Below, piece by piece: positions 49,911-62,242 of a stretch of 64,000 nt of DNA. The position numbers and the translations under genes are program-made. The stretch comes from Mnemiopsis leidyi (taxonomy: Eukaryota > Ctenophora > Tentaculata > Lobata > Bolinopsidae), in the NCBI GenBank assembly GCA_000226015.1, contig JH152989.1, positions 303,495-367,494 on the forward strand, written 5' to 3'. Position 1 is the stretch's first letter, and each line of letters opens with the position of its first letter. Below the pieces are notes generated by a model. It saw only the letters and a list, made by a program, of their open reading frames with translations, did no database searches and was not told the DNA's origin.

Positions 49911-50519
49911 ACTTAAATATCTAATTCCTTTTATTTTACTAGCTGTACATTCAATTCCTGGTCTTCACTGTCATCATAATATCTGTATAGACGGTAAAAA
50001 GTCTAGATTATGTGGTGCTTTAACTTGAGATGTAGCATTGATGGTTTATCTTAACTTAAATATCTAATTCCTTTTATTTTACTAGCTGTACATTCAATTC
50101 CTGGTCTTCACTGTCATCATAATATCTGTATAGACGGNNNNNNNNNNNAGCTGTACATTCAATTCCTGGTCTTCACTGTCATCATAATATCTGTATAGAC
50201 GGTAAAAAGTCTAGATTATGTGGTGCTTTAACTTGAGATGTAGCATTGATGGTTTATCTTAACTTAAATATCTAATTCCTTTATTTACTAGCTGTACATT
50301 CAATTCCTGGTCTTCACTGTCATCATAATATCTGTATAGACGGTAAAAAGTCTAGATTATGTGGTGCTTTAACTTGAGATGTAGCATTGATGGTTTATCT
50401 TAACTTAAATATCTAATTCCTTTATTTACTAGCTGTACATTCAATTCCTGGTCTTCACTGTCATCATAATATCTGTATAGACGGTAAAAAGTCTAGATTA
50501 TGTGGTGCTTCAACTTGAG
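49911..50519. repeat. ~143-bp satellite-like tandem array with assembly gap
   Basis: About four copies of a 141-143-bp unit (marker CTGTACATTCAATTCCTGGT) start near 49911, 50054, within the copy broken by the gap, 50262 and 50403. Copies are almost identical and differ by a few-base indel. The 11 N at 50138-50148 sit inside the array, so the true copy number is unknown. Confidence 0.95.
50138..50148. other. Assembly gap (11 N)
   Basis: Eleven undetermined bases lie inside the 143-bp tandem array, most likely a collapsed repeat. Confidence 0.99.
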
Positions 50520-53500
50520 ATGGTTTATCTTAACATCACGGGCTCAACTGTCCTCTTCACGTATGTGATGGTTGAGGTCTCTATCAAAACGAGACTCATC
50601 TGCATGATGGCAGTTCAGAGCATAACAGAGTAACATTGACATTCTCACGGACAATTACATCTAGGTGCTAGGCTGCTAGGCTAGTCTGACCTTGGACCTG
50701 GTTAGTAGGAATCATGTAATTAAAAGTTTTGGCAATTTTGTAGGCTACTTACCTGAGGCTTGCTATTGACTCTTCTGGTAGGCTCGAACCCTCGGTTCTT
50801 CCTAAACTGATTTTCCGGGGTCGAAATTGGTCAGTTTAATTATAGCGAATTACGTTCCATATCTCTACAGACTCCTGCCAATGAACGCTTTGACGTACTG
50901 TCGTCGTACTATACTAGTTCACTTAACCTCGCTAACACTCCTTTATTTGTCAATAAACCCACGGTGGATCAGGAGGGTAAATTTGTTTTTATGTTTTAAA
51001 ATTTACATAATTACAAGGCGTAGAGGACCAGGTTTACTTTTAAAGTTACCATCCACTATACTTGCCGTTATAAAAGTTCAAAAATCTTGTTCTGCTGAGC
51101 CAGGTTTATTACTTCAACGAAAACGTGCACGTCAAGGACAGATTTGTTGAGTTTGCAAGAGCACAAGTGAAACAGAAAGATTGAGAAACATCTCTGTAAA
51201 CCCAGAATATCACGTGTATAAGGGGGTGACTTCGAGAGTGGGTCTGGTCGTCCCCGTTACATACACGGTTAAACGACTCTTTTAGCATAAATAGAAATAA
51301 CCTTTCCAACCTCCATACTTGACAGTTCTTGGCAAAATGCTGTTGCACAATAAACTTGTGATTAATTAGAACTTTAAATAGCGATTCTGAACCGTTAACG
51401 GATCTTTATTTCTGAGGTCTTCAGCTGAAGACATTTTTGGAATTTCAGCAGTTTAGCGCCCGGTATGAAACTCCAGGTACTCAAGTATCTACCATCTTTA
51501 TTCGGTCCGTTACAATTTTAGTCAGTGTCCGGCGACTAACGAGTTCAGATTTTATCTTGTTAGGATCATAGTTAATCTGATATCACCACTGCATTGCTCA
51601 TTGCCGAATATGTTTTGATATCTAGCTGTGCAATTTTCTTGGTATGAGTCATGCAATAGTGTTTTAAGTGTTGAGTATTTCTGGAAATAAGACACTAAAT
51701 GGTAGTTGGTATTTAAGACGCAGGTCGGCAGTCTTGATCATTGGTTGTAAAGGGCCCGTTTTGCTTTATTTCTATGGCAGGCCTTTTTGAGGAATGCTAT
51801 CTTCATCTTTGTGGCCAAAGGACTCTAGATATTGGTTGCCAATCTCCAGCTGGGCAGATTTGTGTTTGATTGGCATAAGTACATCCTCTTTGCAATTTGC
51901 ATATACGTTCAGTTTCTTGTGTACGCTGCATACATCGTTTATGCATACTATCAATACAGCGGAAATAATTGAAGGCCGTGATAACTGGTTCCCTGGCTAT
52001 TGGCTCATGCTCAAATTATAGCCCCTTACATTTAATTGTTTTCTGCGTTGTAATTTAGGTGTAACTGTCTCATCAGTCATAAATTTTGCTGCGAGTGCTT
52101 CAAACGACGGTCTTAACTTTATAAGACAAATGCTAAAAGTTTAAAAAGGGTTTCGTTTGGATGAAACTTCGCAGAGGCAATTACACTAGTCAATAATTTT
52201 CAATTTCGGGAAGGTACTTATAGAGTTGTGGTCAGTCGTCAGTCAAAGCGAGCTGTTCCATGATTTAATGAACTCAAGACGATGATTGAGTTACAATTGT
52301 GATGCAACGAATCTAGCAATTTTCTCCATGCAAATGTCTATGTTTGTGTGCCAACTTGTAGTTATGTCTAGCTTTCTTTCAAATTAAATCAAGCAATATT
52401 ATACAATCAATGCCTAACTTCTTCGTTTTCTTTTCCCCTTGGTTTACTCAGAAATTGTGATCGTTTTCAGAATTGTTGAGGACATTTCATTCTTCGTTGA
52501 TTTGAAGCCATACGTGTTAGTTTTCCCCGGCTCAAAAAGGTGATTCAAAATGGACAAATCGTGATGTCGAGACATTTAATGATTGATTAGCGCCTTTTCT
52601 GTACTCAAATGGTTTTTTAGAACGAAATTGCTGAGGTGCAAGTTAATACCACGAACTTTACCAATATTCTAAATGAGAAAATTATTTGTTTCGATAATCG
52701 AAAACTCAAGCCGTATTTCTGGAAAATGTGAGGGGGATCCCAAAATCTTAACACTGTCTATTTAGTGACATTGTGCTTTAACACACCCAGCTGCAGGGAC
52801 CCTGTCCTCCGGCCTGGAAATCCTTCCTTCAACTTCTGGCTTTACATCGTCCTTGTTTTATCTTTGTTTTGTCCTATATAAGAGCATTATTCTCCCCTCC
52901 CTTCCTCCCCAACATAGTATAAGCAAGTTCCTAGAAGCCTTTAATATCAGAGGGATGATTGAATATTGACTAAAATCTGGATGATTTTCCTGATCTTTGC
53001 GAGGAACTTACAAAATAAGGAAAGTTAATGCGTGTAAATGTACGTATGCCATTCTTTAAGATTGTAGATGTTTTATCTTAACTGTGGTATATTTTTGTTC
53101 TGACTCTCCAACAGTGCATTTCTTTGAAGTTCTTTTAGTTTTAGTTTATCAGTTTAATGAGTTCCGGTTATCATCCCACTTTTAAATAACAACATATGAA
53201 CGTAAAATTGGTTTTTAAAATTTTCATCAAGTTCATAATGATGATTTTAATCTCACATTTCCAAAGAATTACCCACGGTATAAGCGATTATCTTGAGCGA
53301 GCATTTGCAAGCATCAATATTATCGATCTGACTGTGTCGACTATGAGGTATCTAGATTACTGTATGATAGAGTATACTTATATAAACCATCCTGGTCTAC
53401 GACCTTAACAAGCTCGCGTTTTTAGAAACGAATTTCTGAACGTATGAAGGCAGCGATGCAATAAAAATCAATCATGCATCAAACACGCATCACATGTTGC

Positions 53501-54220
53501 AACCTCAATTGTCAGCACTGTATTCATAAATGCTGTCCGACAACTGCGAATCAATAAATTGTACATTTGGTTAAAACTGTACCTAAATACGTCATATCTT
53601 CTTTTACGTTGTGTCCAGCTTAGACACCAAACCCTAATTGGATTTGCTGACTTACCTAGCCATGCCATTTTTATTTAATCAATTACAGCTGACAAAAATC
53701 GATTTACTTGTCATTGCTGGTACAGACCATATTCCTCGATTGTTATGATAAGAGCTTCTGATCCGCTTTGTGCGATTCTTTTGTCGTAAATATTTACATT
53801 TTGCACCCTACATAGCGATCCGAGATCACTCCGATGATATTTTTCAATCTGATCAAGCGACTCGAGTCACAGACGATAGGACATTCAGTAGGTGTAAGGG
53901 GACCTTCTGGTCAACTGCATACTTTTTGTAACATGCAGCCACCGATTGATTCGCCACTGTAGTTCGGAAATTGTTATTTCGGTTTGACATTACAAGGAAT
54001 TCATAAAGAGCCCTTTTCGAAGTATTTTATGCACATATGTTTGTAGTTTGATTATATTTGAGTACGCAACCTACTCCACCTTTACTGACGCTATGTGTCA
54101 CAGCTAGGAGCATTACCTAGGAGCGTAAACTAGGGCCACAATATTCTTGACAACGCTGTCCCAATTTCGTTTAAGAACACGACAAACGTTGACTTAGTCT
54201 ACCCTTTTTAAGCACGTGAT
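50520..54220. other. Cassette 2-3 spacer, distal part
   Basis: No supported exon, RNA gene or mobile element. Open stretches at 50827-51150 and 51109-51348 lack motifs and overlap each other on opposite strands. Confidence 0.5.
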
Positions 54221-54289
54221 CTTTCATATTTATATTCATTGCCTTTCGTATTTATATTCATTGCCTTTCATATTTATATTCATTGCCTT
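54221..54289. repeat. 22-bp tandem repeat, 3 copies
   Basis: Three copies of CTTTCATATTTATATTCATT plus GC lie about 200 bases upstream of the cassette 3 ATG. Confidence 0.9.
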
Positions 54290-54491
54290 GTCAATGTCAT
54301 TTGGTTTGTCATCCATCCGCCGCCAACATATTTGCATATTATTTGACAAAAGCAACAAAGTCTCGTCGCGTGCCATGACTTTACCATAACCCTCGTGACA
54401 GGTTTGACTTCGCAGGTTATGGCAGCAGGTTGACTAAAAGGAGAAGAGACAGAAGTAGCTTATAGGAAGTCTCTTAATGCGCTAGTTTCGA

Positions 54492-55135
54492 ATGACAGGT
54501 TCTAATTACGTTTACACAAACATCTCGCCTCGTCACCCAGGAAAGAGGAAATGCTTGCTTTTATCCTTAGTTCTAGGAGCGGTTCTTCTCTGTACTGCAG
54601 GGGTTGTCGTATACTTTATGATCGGCAAGGACTCAACACCCCACACCATAGTTTATTCCAGCCACGATAGCAGGGGATACCGTGCCTTGGAGCTCCCCTC
54701 ACAACTCAGAGTCACCCTTGTATCAGACCCTGCTTCTTACATTGCAGCCTGCGCTGTTAACGTAGCTGCCGGATCATTCGCAGATGTAGGTTTCCCCTAC
54801 GGCACAGCACATTTCCTGGAACATCTCCTCTTCATGGGAACTACCAAGTACCCCGGACAGAATTATGCTGACGAGGTGATGTCGGGTGCCGGGGGTTTTG
54901 TGTCTGCGTACACTGATAGCGAGGTAACGAACTACTGGTTTATTGTTTCGGATCACCTGAAAGAGGCTCTCGACGTGTTAGCTCAATTTTTCATCGGTCC
55001 TCTCATCACTGAAGACTCAATAGTCCGAGAGCTGAGTGCAGTTGAAAGCGAGTATAAGAAGGGGCTTGCATCAGATCTTTGGAGCTCACATCAACTTATA
55101 CGATCAACCAGTTCTAACGCCTCGGCTTTCAATGG
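54492..55135 (+). CDS. M16 metallopeptidase cassette 3: intronless signal anchor plus N-terminal catalytic domain (3' open)
   Basis: One continuous exon of 214 codons plus 2 nt. The N-terminal tail of about 21 residues is followed by a strong hydrophobic helix (about 22-45, with LSLVLGAVLLCTAGVVVYF), then the M16 N-terminal domain: LRVTLVSDP, AHFLEHLLFMG, SAYTDSEVTNY, FAQFF-type segment LAQFFIGPL and AVESEY. From HFLEH to the distal Glu there are 75 residues, one fewer than in the canonical pattern and in cassettes 1 and 2. The zinc ligands and catalytic Glu are present. The reading frame would stop three bases later (GG then GTAAGT), and that GTAAGT is a strong donor at the same position and phase as in cassettes 1 and 2. 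Introns present in the other two cassettes are absent. No downstream exon was seen in the remaining 8.9 kb. Confidence 0.85.
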
Positions 55136-58100
55136 GTAAGTTTTAAAAATGTTCCCTATCACAATTTTGTCTATAATATGGAGATAGTTACTTAACTATC
55201 ATCAAGTTGTATCACCTTGATCAGCTGCGAGTTTCAATTAACCTGTTACATAATAGACAATGTTTTCGACGTATTGTATCCAATTGATTTTTTTCTGAAT
55301 AGAATTACTCTAATTTTGAAATCGCTATGAATTTATTCAATTGTTTATGATAAAGAACATAAGACTCCAGTTATTAAATCGATCAGAAGTGATACTAAAC
55401 TGAGTATATCAACCAATAGCTGGACCGTGTGGTCGATCAGAATCGGTGAACAAACTTCTGATTCCTCTACATTCCTTATTAGAATAAGAATTTCCGTCCG
55501 GATTTTCCACCTTCCCGGGTTGCTGTACTATGGAAGTGTTCCTTAGCTTCTTCACTTTATAACTGGATAATCATGCCATCGGAACCGGGAACATTCACTT
55601 AGGTAAATTGTAGAAATGACTGATAATTAGACGCGCTACTTAGCCTGAAACTGTAGGACAAATTCTGCCAACTAAATTGTACAATCAGCGGCTGTTCAGG
55701 GAAATTCGGCCTGAATGACGAGATCGTGGTGATCTGATGGAATAATTATCACTAATCAAAACTGCAACTTACATTGTTAACCACGAGCATCATTTTGCTT
55801 GTAATACTAATTGCCCGTTTACGAGTTGTTTCCTTTGCTCGATGTGTTATGAGTGTTAAACTCAGCTTCTTTTCGCTAAGCTACTAAACTCTTTCACTAA
55901 ACATCTGCTAACGGTTTCATGATCATTGTTTTTAGTTGAATATTCGTTCGTGTACTTCTTGTGAGAGTTGGCGGTAATTAGCTATGCTACTAAACTAGCA
56001 GTTATGCTTGATTTAACTCACTTAAAAAGTTGTTTTATCTTGAACTTTATCTTCTCAAACGTAACGTCTGATAACATAACCTTTAACGGTCACGTACGGC
56101 ATCTCCTCATTTTCAATTGCATCAAATAGATGATTGGTTAAGATCGTATTTGCGTCAGACCATTGTAGGCACTCTGATGTGTCAATCATCAGTCATCAGA
56201 AGATCAAATGCCTCAAAGTTACTGTTTTAGTCTTAGCCTAAGTACCACCCAGTCCCACGATCCTGCAATTCGTGTATCCAGCGGGAAGATTGTACACTTA
56301 ACGACATGCTCCGTAAGTCAGTGCAAGAGCTTTCAATAATGCTGACGCTCTCATGCTGACTCAAGGTGGCCTCATGCTAACAATGAACAGCCAGTGCTGA
56401 ACTCAGCTCCTCCTTTCTTCTGACTTCCTACTAATCACCAACCTTTGCAGTGTCGTGTGCAGTGTTCACTTGTACTGACTTCATTGCTTTTGTACTAACC
56501 TGATATGGCATGAAGTTGGCGTGTTCTCCTGTCAGTTTTATTGCTGACGAAGTCTGTGAAGGATCAATTTTTCGATTGATATATCTGGTTATCTGTATTT
56601 TTCCTTTTTCCGAGAAATTGCGCTAAGCCAGAAGCCAGTCATTTTAAAGCAAACCTATTTGATCACGTACTTTAGGTTTTAGGTACTGTTTAGGTTTTAA
56701 ATAGGTCTGAAAGAATCAAGAAGTGGTGGCTTGAACATTTGCAAGCCGTGAATGTCTGCCTTGGGTGCACGCATGACTTGTCCCCCGGAGAACAGTGAGC
56801 ACGGTGAGAAAGTTTCCTAGCTGGCCAATGTAAGGAGTCTTATACTGTTACATTTGAACCCTTTTGGTCGCAGTCAATATGTTCCCCTAGTAACAGCTCA
56901 TTTTGTCAATTATCTGCTTACTCATTTCCTAGAATATTCTTAATTAATCGCACTCCTGCGCGAATTGTGTTAGTTCGGTTGTGACTGTGCGATCAAGCGA
57001 TGTTCTTAATTTTTAAATCTTAGGCAATGTCAAACAACACTCTTAAGTTGACATGCTATTTCGAAATCATAGATATTTCGCGCATTGTCATTAAATTCTT
57101 AAATCTAAGTACCTGTTTTTTCAGATTCGTGCTATGTAGGACGTAGGTTAATCTCATGGTAAAAGTAGTATTGATTACATAGTTTCTCATTTGCGTGACT
57201 CATTAGCATACATTGACTTTCTACCTGTGGCAATAAAACTACAAGGGAGTTAATAACGTCAAATTTTGTCTTGACAAATCGATTATATTTCGAATTATCA
57301 AACGTGTTCCCGACAAATTTCTGTCTTTCAAAATCCAAATTTCATTTCCAGAGAAACAGATTCGTAGATATTCTTGACTTTTCGTTGAATATTTACTGAG
57401 TGTTTTGAATGCAATTTACAATCACATTACTATCCGGGTTGTGTACAGTTACAGCTAGAACTTTGCTCCTTAGTATTTCGAATTTACATACATGTGCTTT
57501 TTTGGGCTGGTCCATTTTTTCATTTCTCAGTCTTTAGTAGGATTCAACGTTTTGGTCCTTAAGAGTCAATGCGTTAAATAAGGACATCTATCGAACAAGT
57601 CATGCTGATAATGTCGACTGTGTGTGGCTCGCTTGCAGACTATAGCTGGCATCTAATTTTCACACGCTGACAAGAACGTACAATGTTTTAGATGGGCCGG
57701 TTTGCTCCCACTCGTGACTCGATTATACCCTAATAGCAAAAAGCCTTTTTCTTGTTTACACCCATCCACTTTTCCTTAAACAATATTCCCGATATATATA
57801 TACTGAACTCGACAGTTCTAACTTGTAGAATATTCCTAACATGTTGTACTCAACAGCTCTGAATCCATTTTACCACGATAGAGATGAATATACTTCATCA
57901 AAGTGCCAAAATAATAAAATCTTGTTAAGGGGAATAAGTCTGTTTCGGAAGAATTGCTTTAAAATTAGGATAAAAGTGAAGCTAAATGATATGGTCATTA
58001 TTAAACAACCAAGCATTTAATTATTGTTTTGAGCTCTAACGTAAATTTGAACGTATTTTTATTCGAAACATAGTCTATGAATTAAACTTTCAACTTTAGG

Positions 58101-59127
58101 TAACAGGTATCAGAACGATCCTGCAGACTTTTTATCTGCTTCTTGTTTCTAAAGTAACCCCCCACTATGGTGACTGACCGTAACCAAGGTCGCGTTATAG
58201 CAATAGTTTTGTAGGTTGCGTCACAAAGTGATTAACCACTTAAAGAAGAAAATTTTGCAATTTTGCGTGTCGTCAAGTTGTACTAGTACTTAAAGTGTTG
58301 CTGTGTCCAGTTATTCTCTATTTTGTTTCATATTACATTCACATACTCATAAATTCCTTGTGGTCGTGGAGTTGTATTCCTTGTACTCCTTGTATACAAG
58401 CGTACTTCCCAGCACTTTCATAGTAAAGGAATTTGTTGTTATGCAATGCTGTTCACGCTATTTGTCCGTAGTGTATATAAAGTGATAATGTTAATATGCA
58501 CCTGTGACGTATTTAATGTTGATAAAGCTAACAAAAATAAACACATTAGCACTGCTATATCTGCGAGAACAGCCGTATGTGGTTAGCTTCTATTTTAAGA
58601 ACAGATAATTTCATCCTCGTTATACCGCCTAGTGTGACATGCAGTATTGATAATTTAATATTTTCGCATTCTTGCTGCAAAATGTCGATATTGTAATTAA
58701 AATCATGTTATATGCTGATTAATAATTTGAAGAAAAAATTTACCACTTCCTAAAACTTCTCTGATTGTTTAGGTACAACCGCTGTGCTCTAAGCCTGCTT
58801 GATTAAAAATGCCCCAAGTCGCAACGACGTGCAACATCTTCTGACGTCCTCACGAACTAATTCCATCTACTCGGCATATACATCTCTCAAGTTTCGAGAA
58901 AAAAACAAGATTCTCTTCAGTACAGGCTTGTTCGACCTCACGATGGTTTGCAGCTCTCATTATCCAGATACAGTGCTGAATATTCAATTCGATCATATTC
59001 TATCATTACATGTTCCCTGAGTCTATTGAGCCTGAGCCTCACGTTACATGTTTAGCGTCTGTTTTTCTCCCCTGACTGTCGCAGCTTATAGTATATTGTT
59101 TCCTCAGAACGGTCATCTACCTATCAC
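55136..59127. other. Gene-poor DNA downstream of cassette 3
   Basis: AT-rich with no supported exon on either strand. If cassette 3 is spliced to downstream exons, this is intron. Confidence 0.5.
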
Positions 59128-59481
59128 CGCATGTTGACGGTTTTCCTAATGTTTTGTTCTGCCGTGACTTTATGTCGTGACCATACTTTTGGTTTATTTG
59201 GCGATGTGATTAATGATCTCCGCACTTTCGCACTGTCCTAGCAACATATTGTTTCGTCAGAACGATGATGTTGGTGGTCAGAAGAGAAACACACAAATAA
59301 TAATGGCTTGAAATCTTCGTTTAATTAGCCTTAAATTATTTTTTTAGGTAGTTGTTGAAAGTATTAAAACGTTTCGTCATAACGTCATGTAACATTTTCG
59401 CATGTTGACGGTTTTCCTGATGTTTTGTTCTGCCGTGACTGTATGCCGTGACCATACTCATGGTCCATTTTGCGAAATGAG
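59128..59481. repeat. Dispersed direct repeat, two ~82-bp copies
   Basis: Bases 59128-59210 and 59399-59481 are about 85-90% identical by eye (markers CGCATGTTGACGGTTTTCCT and GTTCTGCCGTGACT), 271 bp apart. Shorter CGTCA(G/T)AACG motifs lie between. Family unknown. Confidence 0.8.
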
Positions 59482-61759
59482 TAGTAGAAGGGAGTCAGTA
59501 AAGGGAGGTATTGGATATAGATTCATACACGAGGATGGTTGGAAATATATTTAGTCGATATCTATTTTCGTCTTCGCTTTCTTTCCCACGAGGATCGATG
59601 AAAAAATATTTGATTATGGCTATCATTGATATAAGGGTGTTGTATAAATATCGTAAAGACAATAATGTAATGAATGTAATTTCTCAACGGCTTTGTCCTC
59701 GACTTGCTGAGGCACCGGAATACTCGCTTTGTTCGAAGTGTTGGCAAGGCTTTTCCTGCACTTTCCTAGTGTCATAGTGTCTGGCTGGTGCCGTACCGAT
59801 ATTATTGCTTTTCGTTTTAGACCCAGCACTGTTCGTACCAGACTGTAGGGGAGCCTTTGTCGTGCGAATTAGACGTGGAGTATTTAATTCGAGGAGGGAC
59901 TATGGAAGTTGCTCGTTGTTTGGAAGATATGTGTAGTATACAGCTATGGGAAAGTTTTAAAAATTCTGGACGTGGTAGAGAGGGTTCGGGATTCAAGGCA
60001 AAAGTTGTCCCCAGAAATTAAATTAAAATGCGACTAATGAATTATTGCTCAGCCTCATTCATTATTGCGTTGGTTTTTTCTTAATCGAATCAATTGTTAT
60101 GACAGTATTAGATTTAAAGGAAGTGGATTTAAGGCAAGGTATTTAATACATGATCAAGTAGGTACACTATGGATTCCAAACAAGTTTTTTCCATAGAAAT
60201 AGCGCCAATTTAAGTAGTAGAATGAGCTTTTAACTCGTTCCTTGATTTAATTAATCTCATTATGCTTTTCTGTTCATGTTTCTATTATTGACAATCTACA
60301 AAATCGAATTTTCAGTTCGCTTCATTTATTGCAGGGTGTTTGCTATTAAGCATTTCATGCTCGTTCCATGATGTTCGTCACCCCGCAGCCATACAACTTC
60401 TATACTCTGTGGGCACTGATTGAGATAACTTGACTCTGTTGTTGTTTGTGTTGTCATTTGTGCTGCGGGCGGGTGTTGAGTAGGTTAAGAAAATTGGATA
60501 AATGAATATTCAAGCTTTGTAGCGAAATGGAAATTGTCCAATTACATAATCACTCAAGGGATAATGAGCTTGATCATTTTTTTTTCAATGATTGTTTCAA
60601 TTTTAATCAAATTTTAATCTTATCGAACTACAGGTTGAATTTGAAGTTGACCGATTCTAAGTATCTAAATATTGGGTTGGAATTAGGAAATCTTGTCCAT
60701 CATAGGCCAAATTTTCAATAATACCACTACACTAGGCCCATGGATTTTCTGTTATGACTATGAGGAACTATGTCGTAGGACATAACCCAACTATCTATTG
60801 TCTGTACTCAACCTGACTATTCCACTGTACTGCTGTAGATGTCGCCATATGCTGCTGGTTACGCATGTGTCGCTCCCGCGATTATCTGATTAGTAGATTA
60901 CAAGATTATGAGCCGTAAATATACCTGGATCTACCGACCTTCACATGTTAGACTTGTCATTAGCATGTACTGATATTGATATAGGCACTTGACGCAACGA
61001 TCCAGCGGAAATCGTACAACATAACGCTGCAGTTCGTCTGCCGATATATCGGGATCACAACTGGTAATCGTGACCACCTATATACTTATATAGAGCGATT
61101 CTGTGCTCGTCTCTTCTGTAGATGTAGATGATATAGGTACCCTACTACCCTAGGATTCTATAAAATGGTTGCCTGTTCTTTTGCGTCATCGGTCATTTTT
61201 CGTTTAATGTGCCACTTAATTGTGTTGGGTATTTATAGAATATATATCTCTTTTTCTTGCATCTTAATGGATGGATTTACGTGGCACACAATTATTCACC
61301 CTAACTTTTTTGATCTGCTCATGATCCATAATCCCTCCAGACCCAGTTTACCTGGCTCCCTGCAATGATCCGTCTTTGTTTTCCGAGCACGCAATGTACA
61401 TGGAATTCTGTTATCATGATATACGTCCTAAGTTCACTGCATTTCAAATCTTATTTTGCCTGCTATGCCTATATATCTCTCCCCTAAATGGGGGTTTCAC
61501 CCCTTCATGGACATATGTGTGCATAGATCCAATCATATATAAAAAGAGTTTCACTAGATGAATAAATAAACTGTCAAAGTCCTCCATGTTACGCTAGTGT
61601 GAACCGACTCATCGCCTTGGATCGCCAGAATTTATTATCACACGCTATTGTTCGGAGAAGGTCATGTAAGTGTTGTGAATTCGCAAACAAGCAGTTTCTA
61701 CAAAGGGCCTCACAAAAATCAAAAATGCTCTCTTAGAAAAAGTCGCTCGTAAAATAGTC
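59482..61759. other. Gene-poor DNA
   Basis: Overlapping short ORFs on both strands near 59511-59829 cancel each other as evidence. No motif, RNA gene or M16 exon seen. Confidence 0.45.
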
Positions 61760-62242
61760 GGGGGGGGGGGGGGGCAACTCAAAAAACTTAATAGGGACCC
61801 TAAAATTCCCAAAAAAGATATAAAGTTTATTAGAGTTTTGATTTAATTTTTCCAAATTGATCAAAAAACCATATGAAAATTATTCTAAGAGGCATTTTGT
61901 GGTGAACACTATAGTACCATGCGATAAATTTTAAAATATTTCTGTGTAATACAACTGGAAAGGTCTAAACAATGTCAAAATTCTATATCTAAAAACTCAA
62001 TATCACCCCAAAATTCCCAAGATTTGTATAGAGTTTTTTAGAGTTATAATTAAAATTTCACAATTTGATTAAAAAACATTGGAAAACCATTCATAGATGC
62101 ATTTAGTGGTAAACACGTATCAGATTTGATGATATTACTGTATGATACAACTGAAAAGGGCCTTCTGTATCTAAAATCTCAAAAGGGACTCAATAGATAT
62201 AGAGTTTTTTTAGAGTTTTTTTTAGTTCCCCCCCCCCCCCCC
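61760..62242. repeat. ~208-bp tandem repeat bounded by G and C homopolymers
   Basis: A run of 15 G (61760-61774) and a run of 15 C (62228-62242) flank an AT-rich tandem repeat. Two full copies have AAATTCCC markers at 61803 and 62011, and a third partial copy starts near 62171. The opposed G and C runs act as inverted ends. Possibly a non-autonomous element, but no target duplication could be defined. Confidence 0.7.

Noticed and set aside
50765-50800. GGGTTCGAGCC on the minus strand resembling a tRNA T-arm
   Set aside because: No upstream A box, anticodon arm or complementary acceptor stem could be found.
47147-54491. Hidden M16 C-terminal exons after cassette 2
   Set aside because: Reading for GTGN-like and other M16 downstream motifs after acceptor sites gave no candidate; very short exons cannot be excluded by eye.
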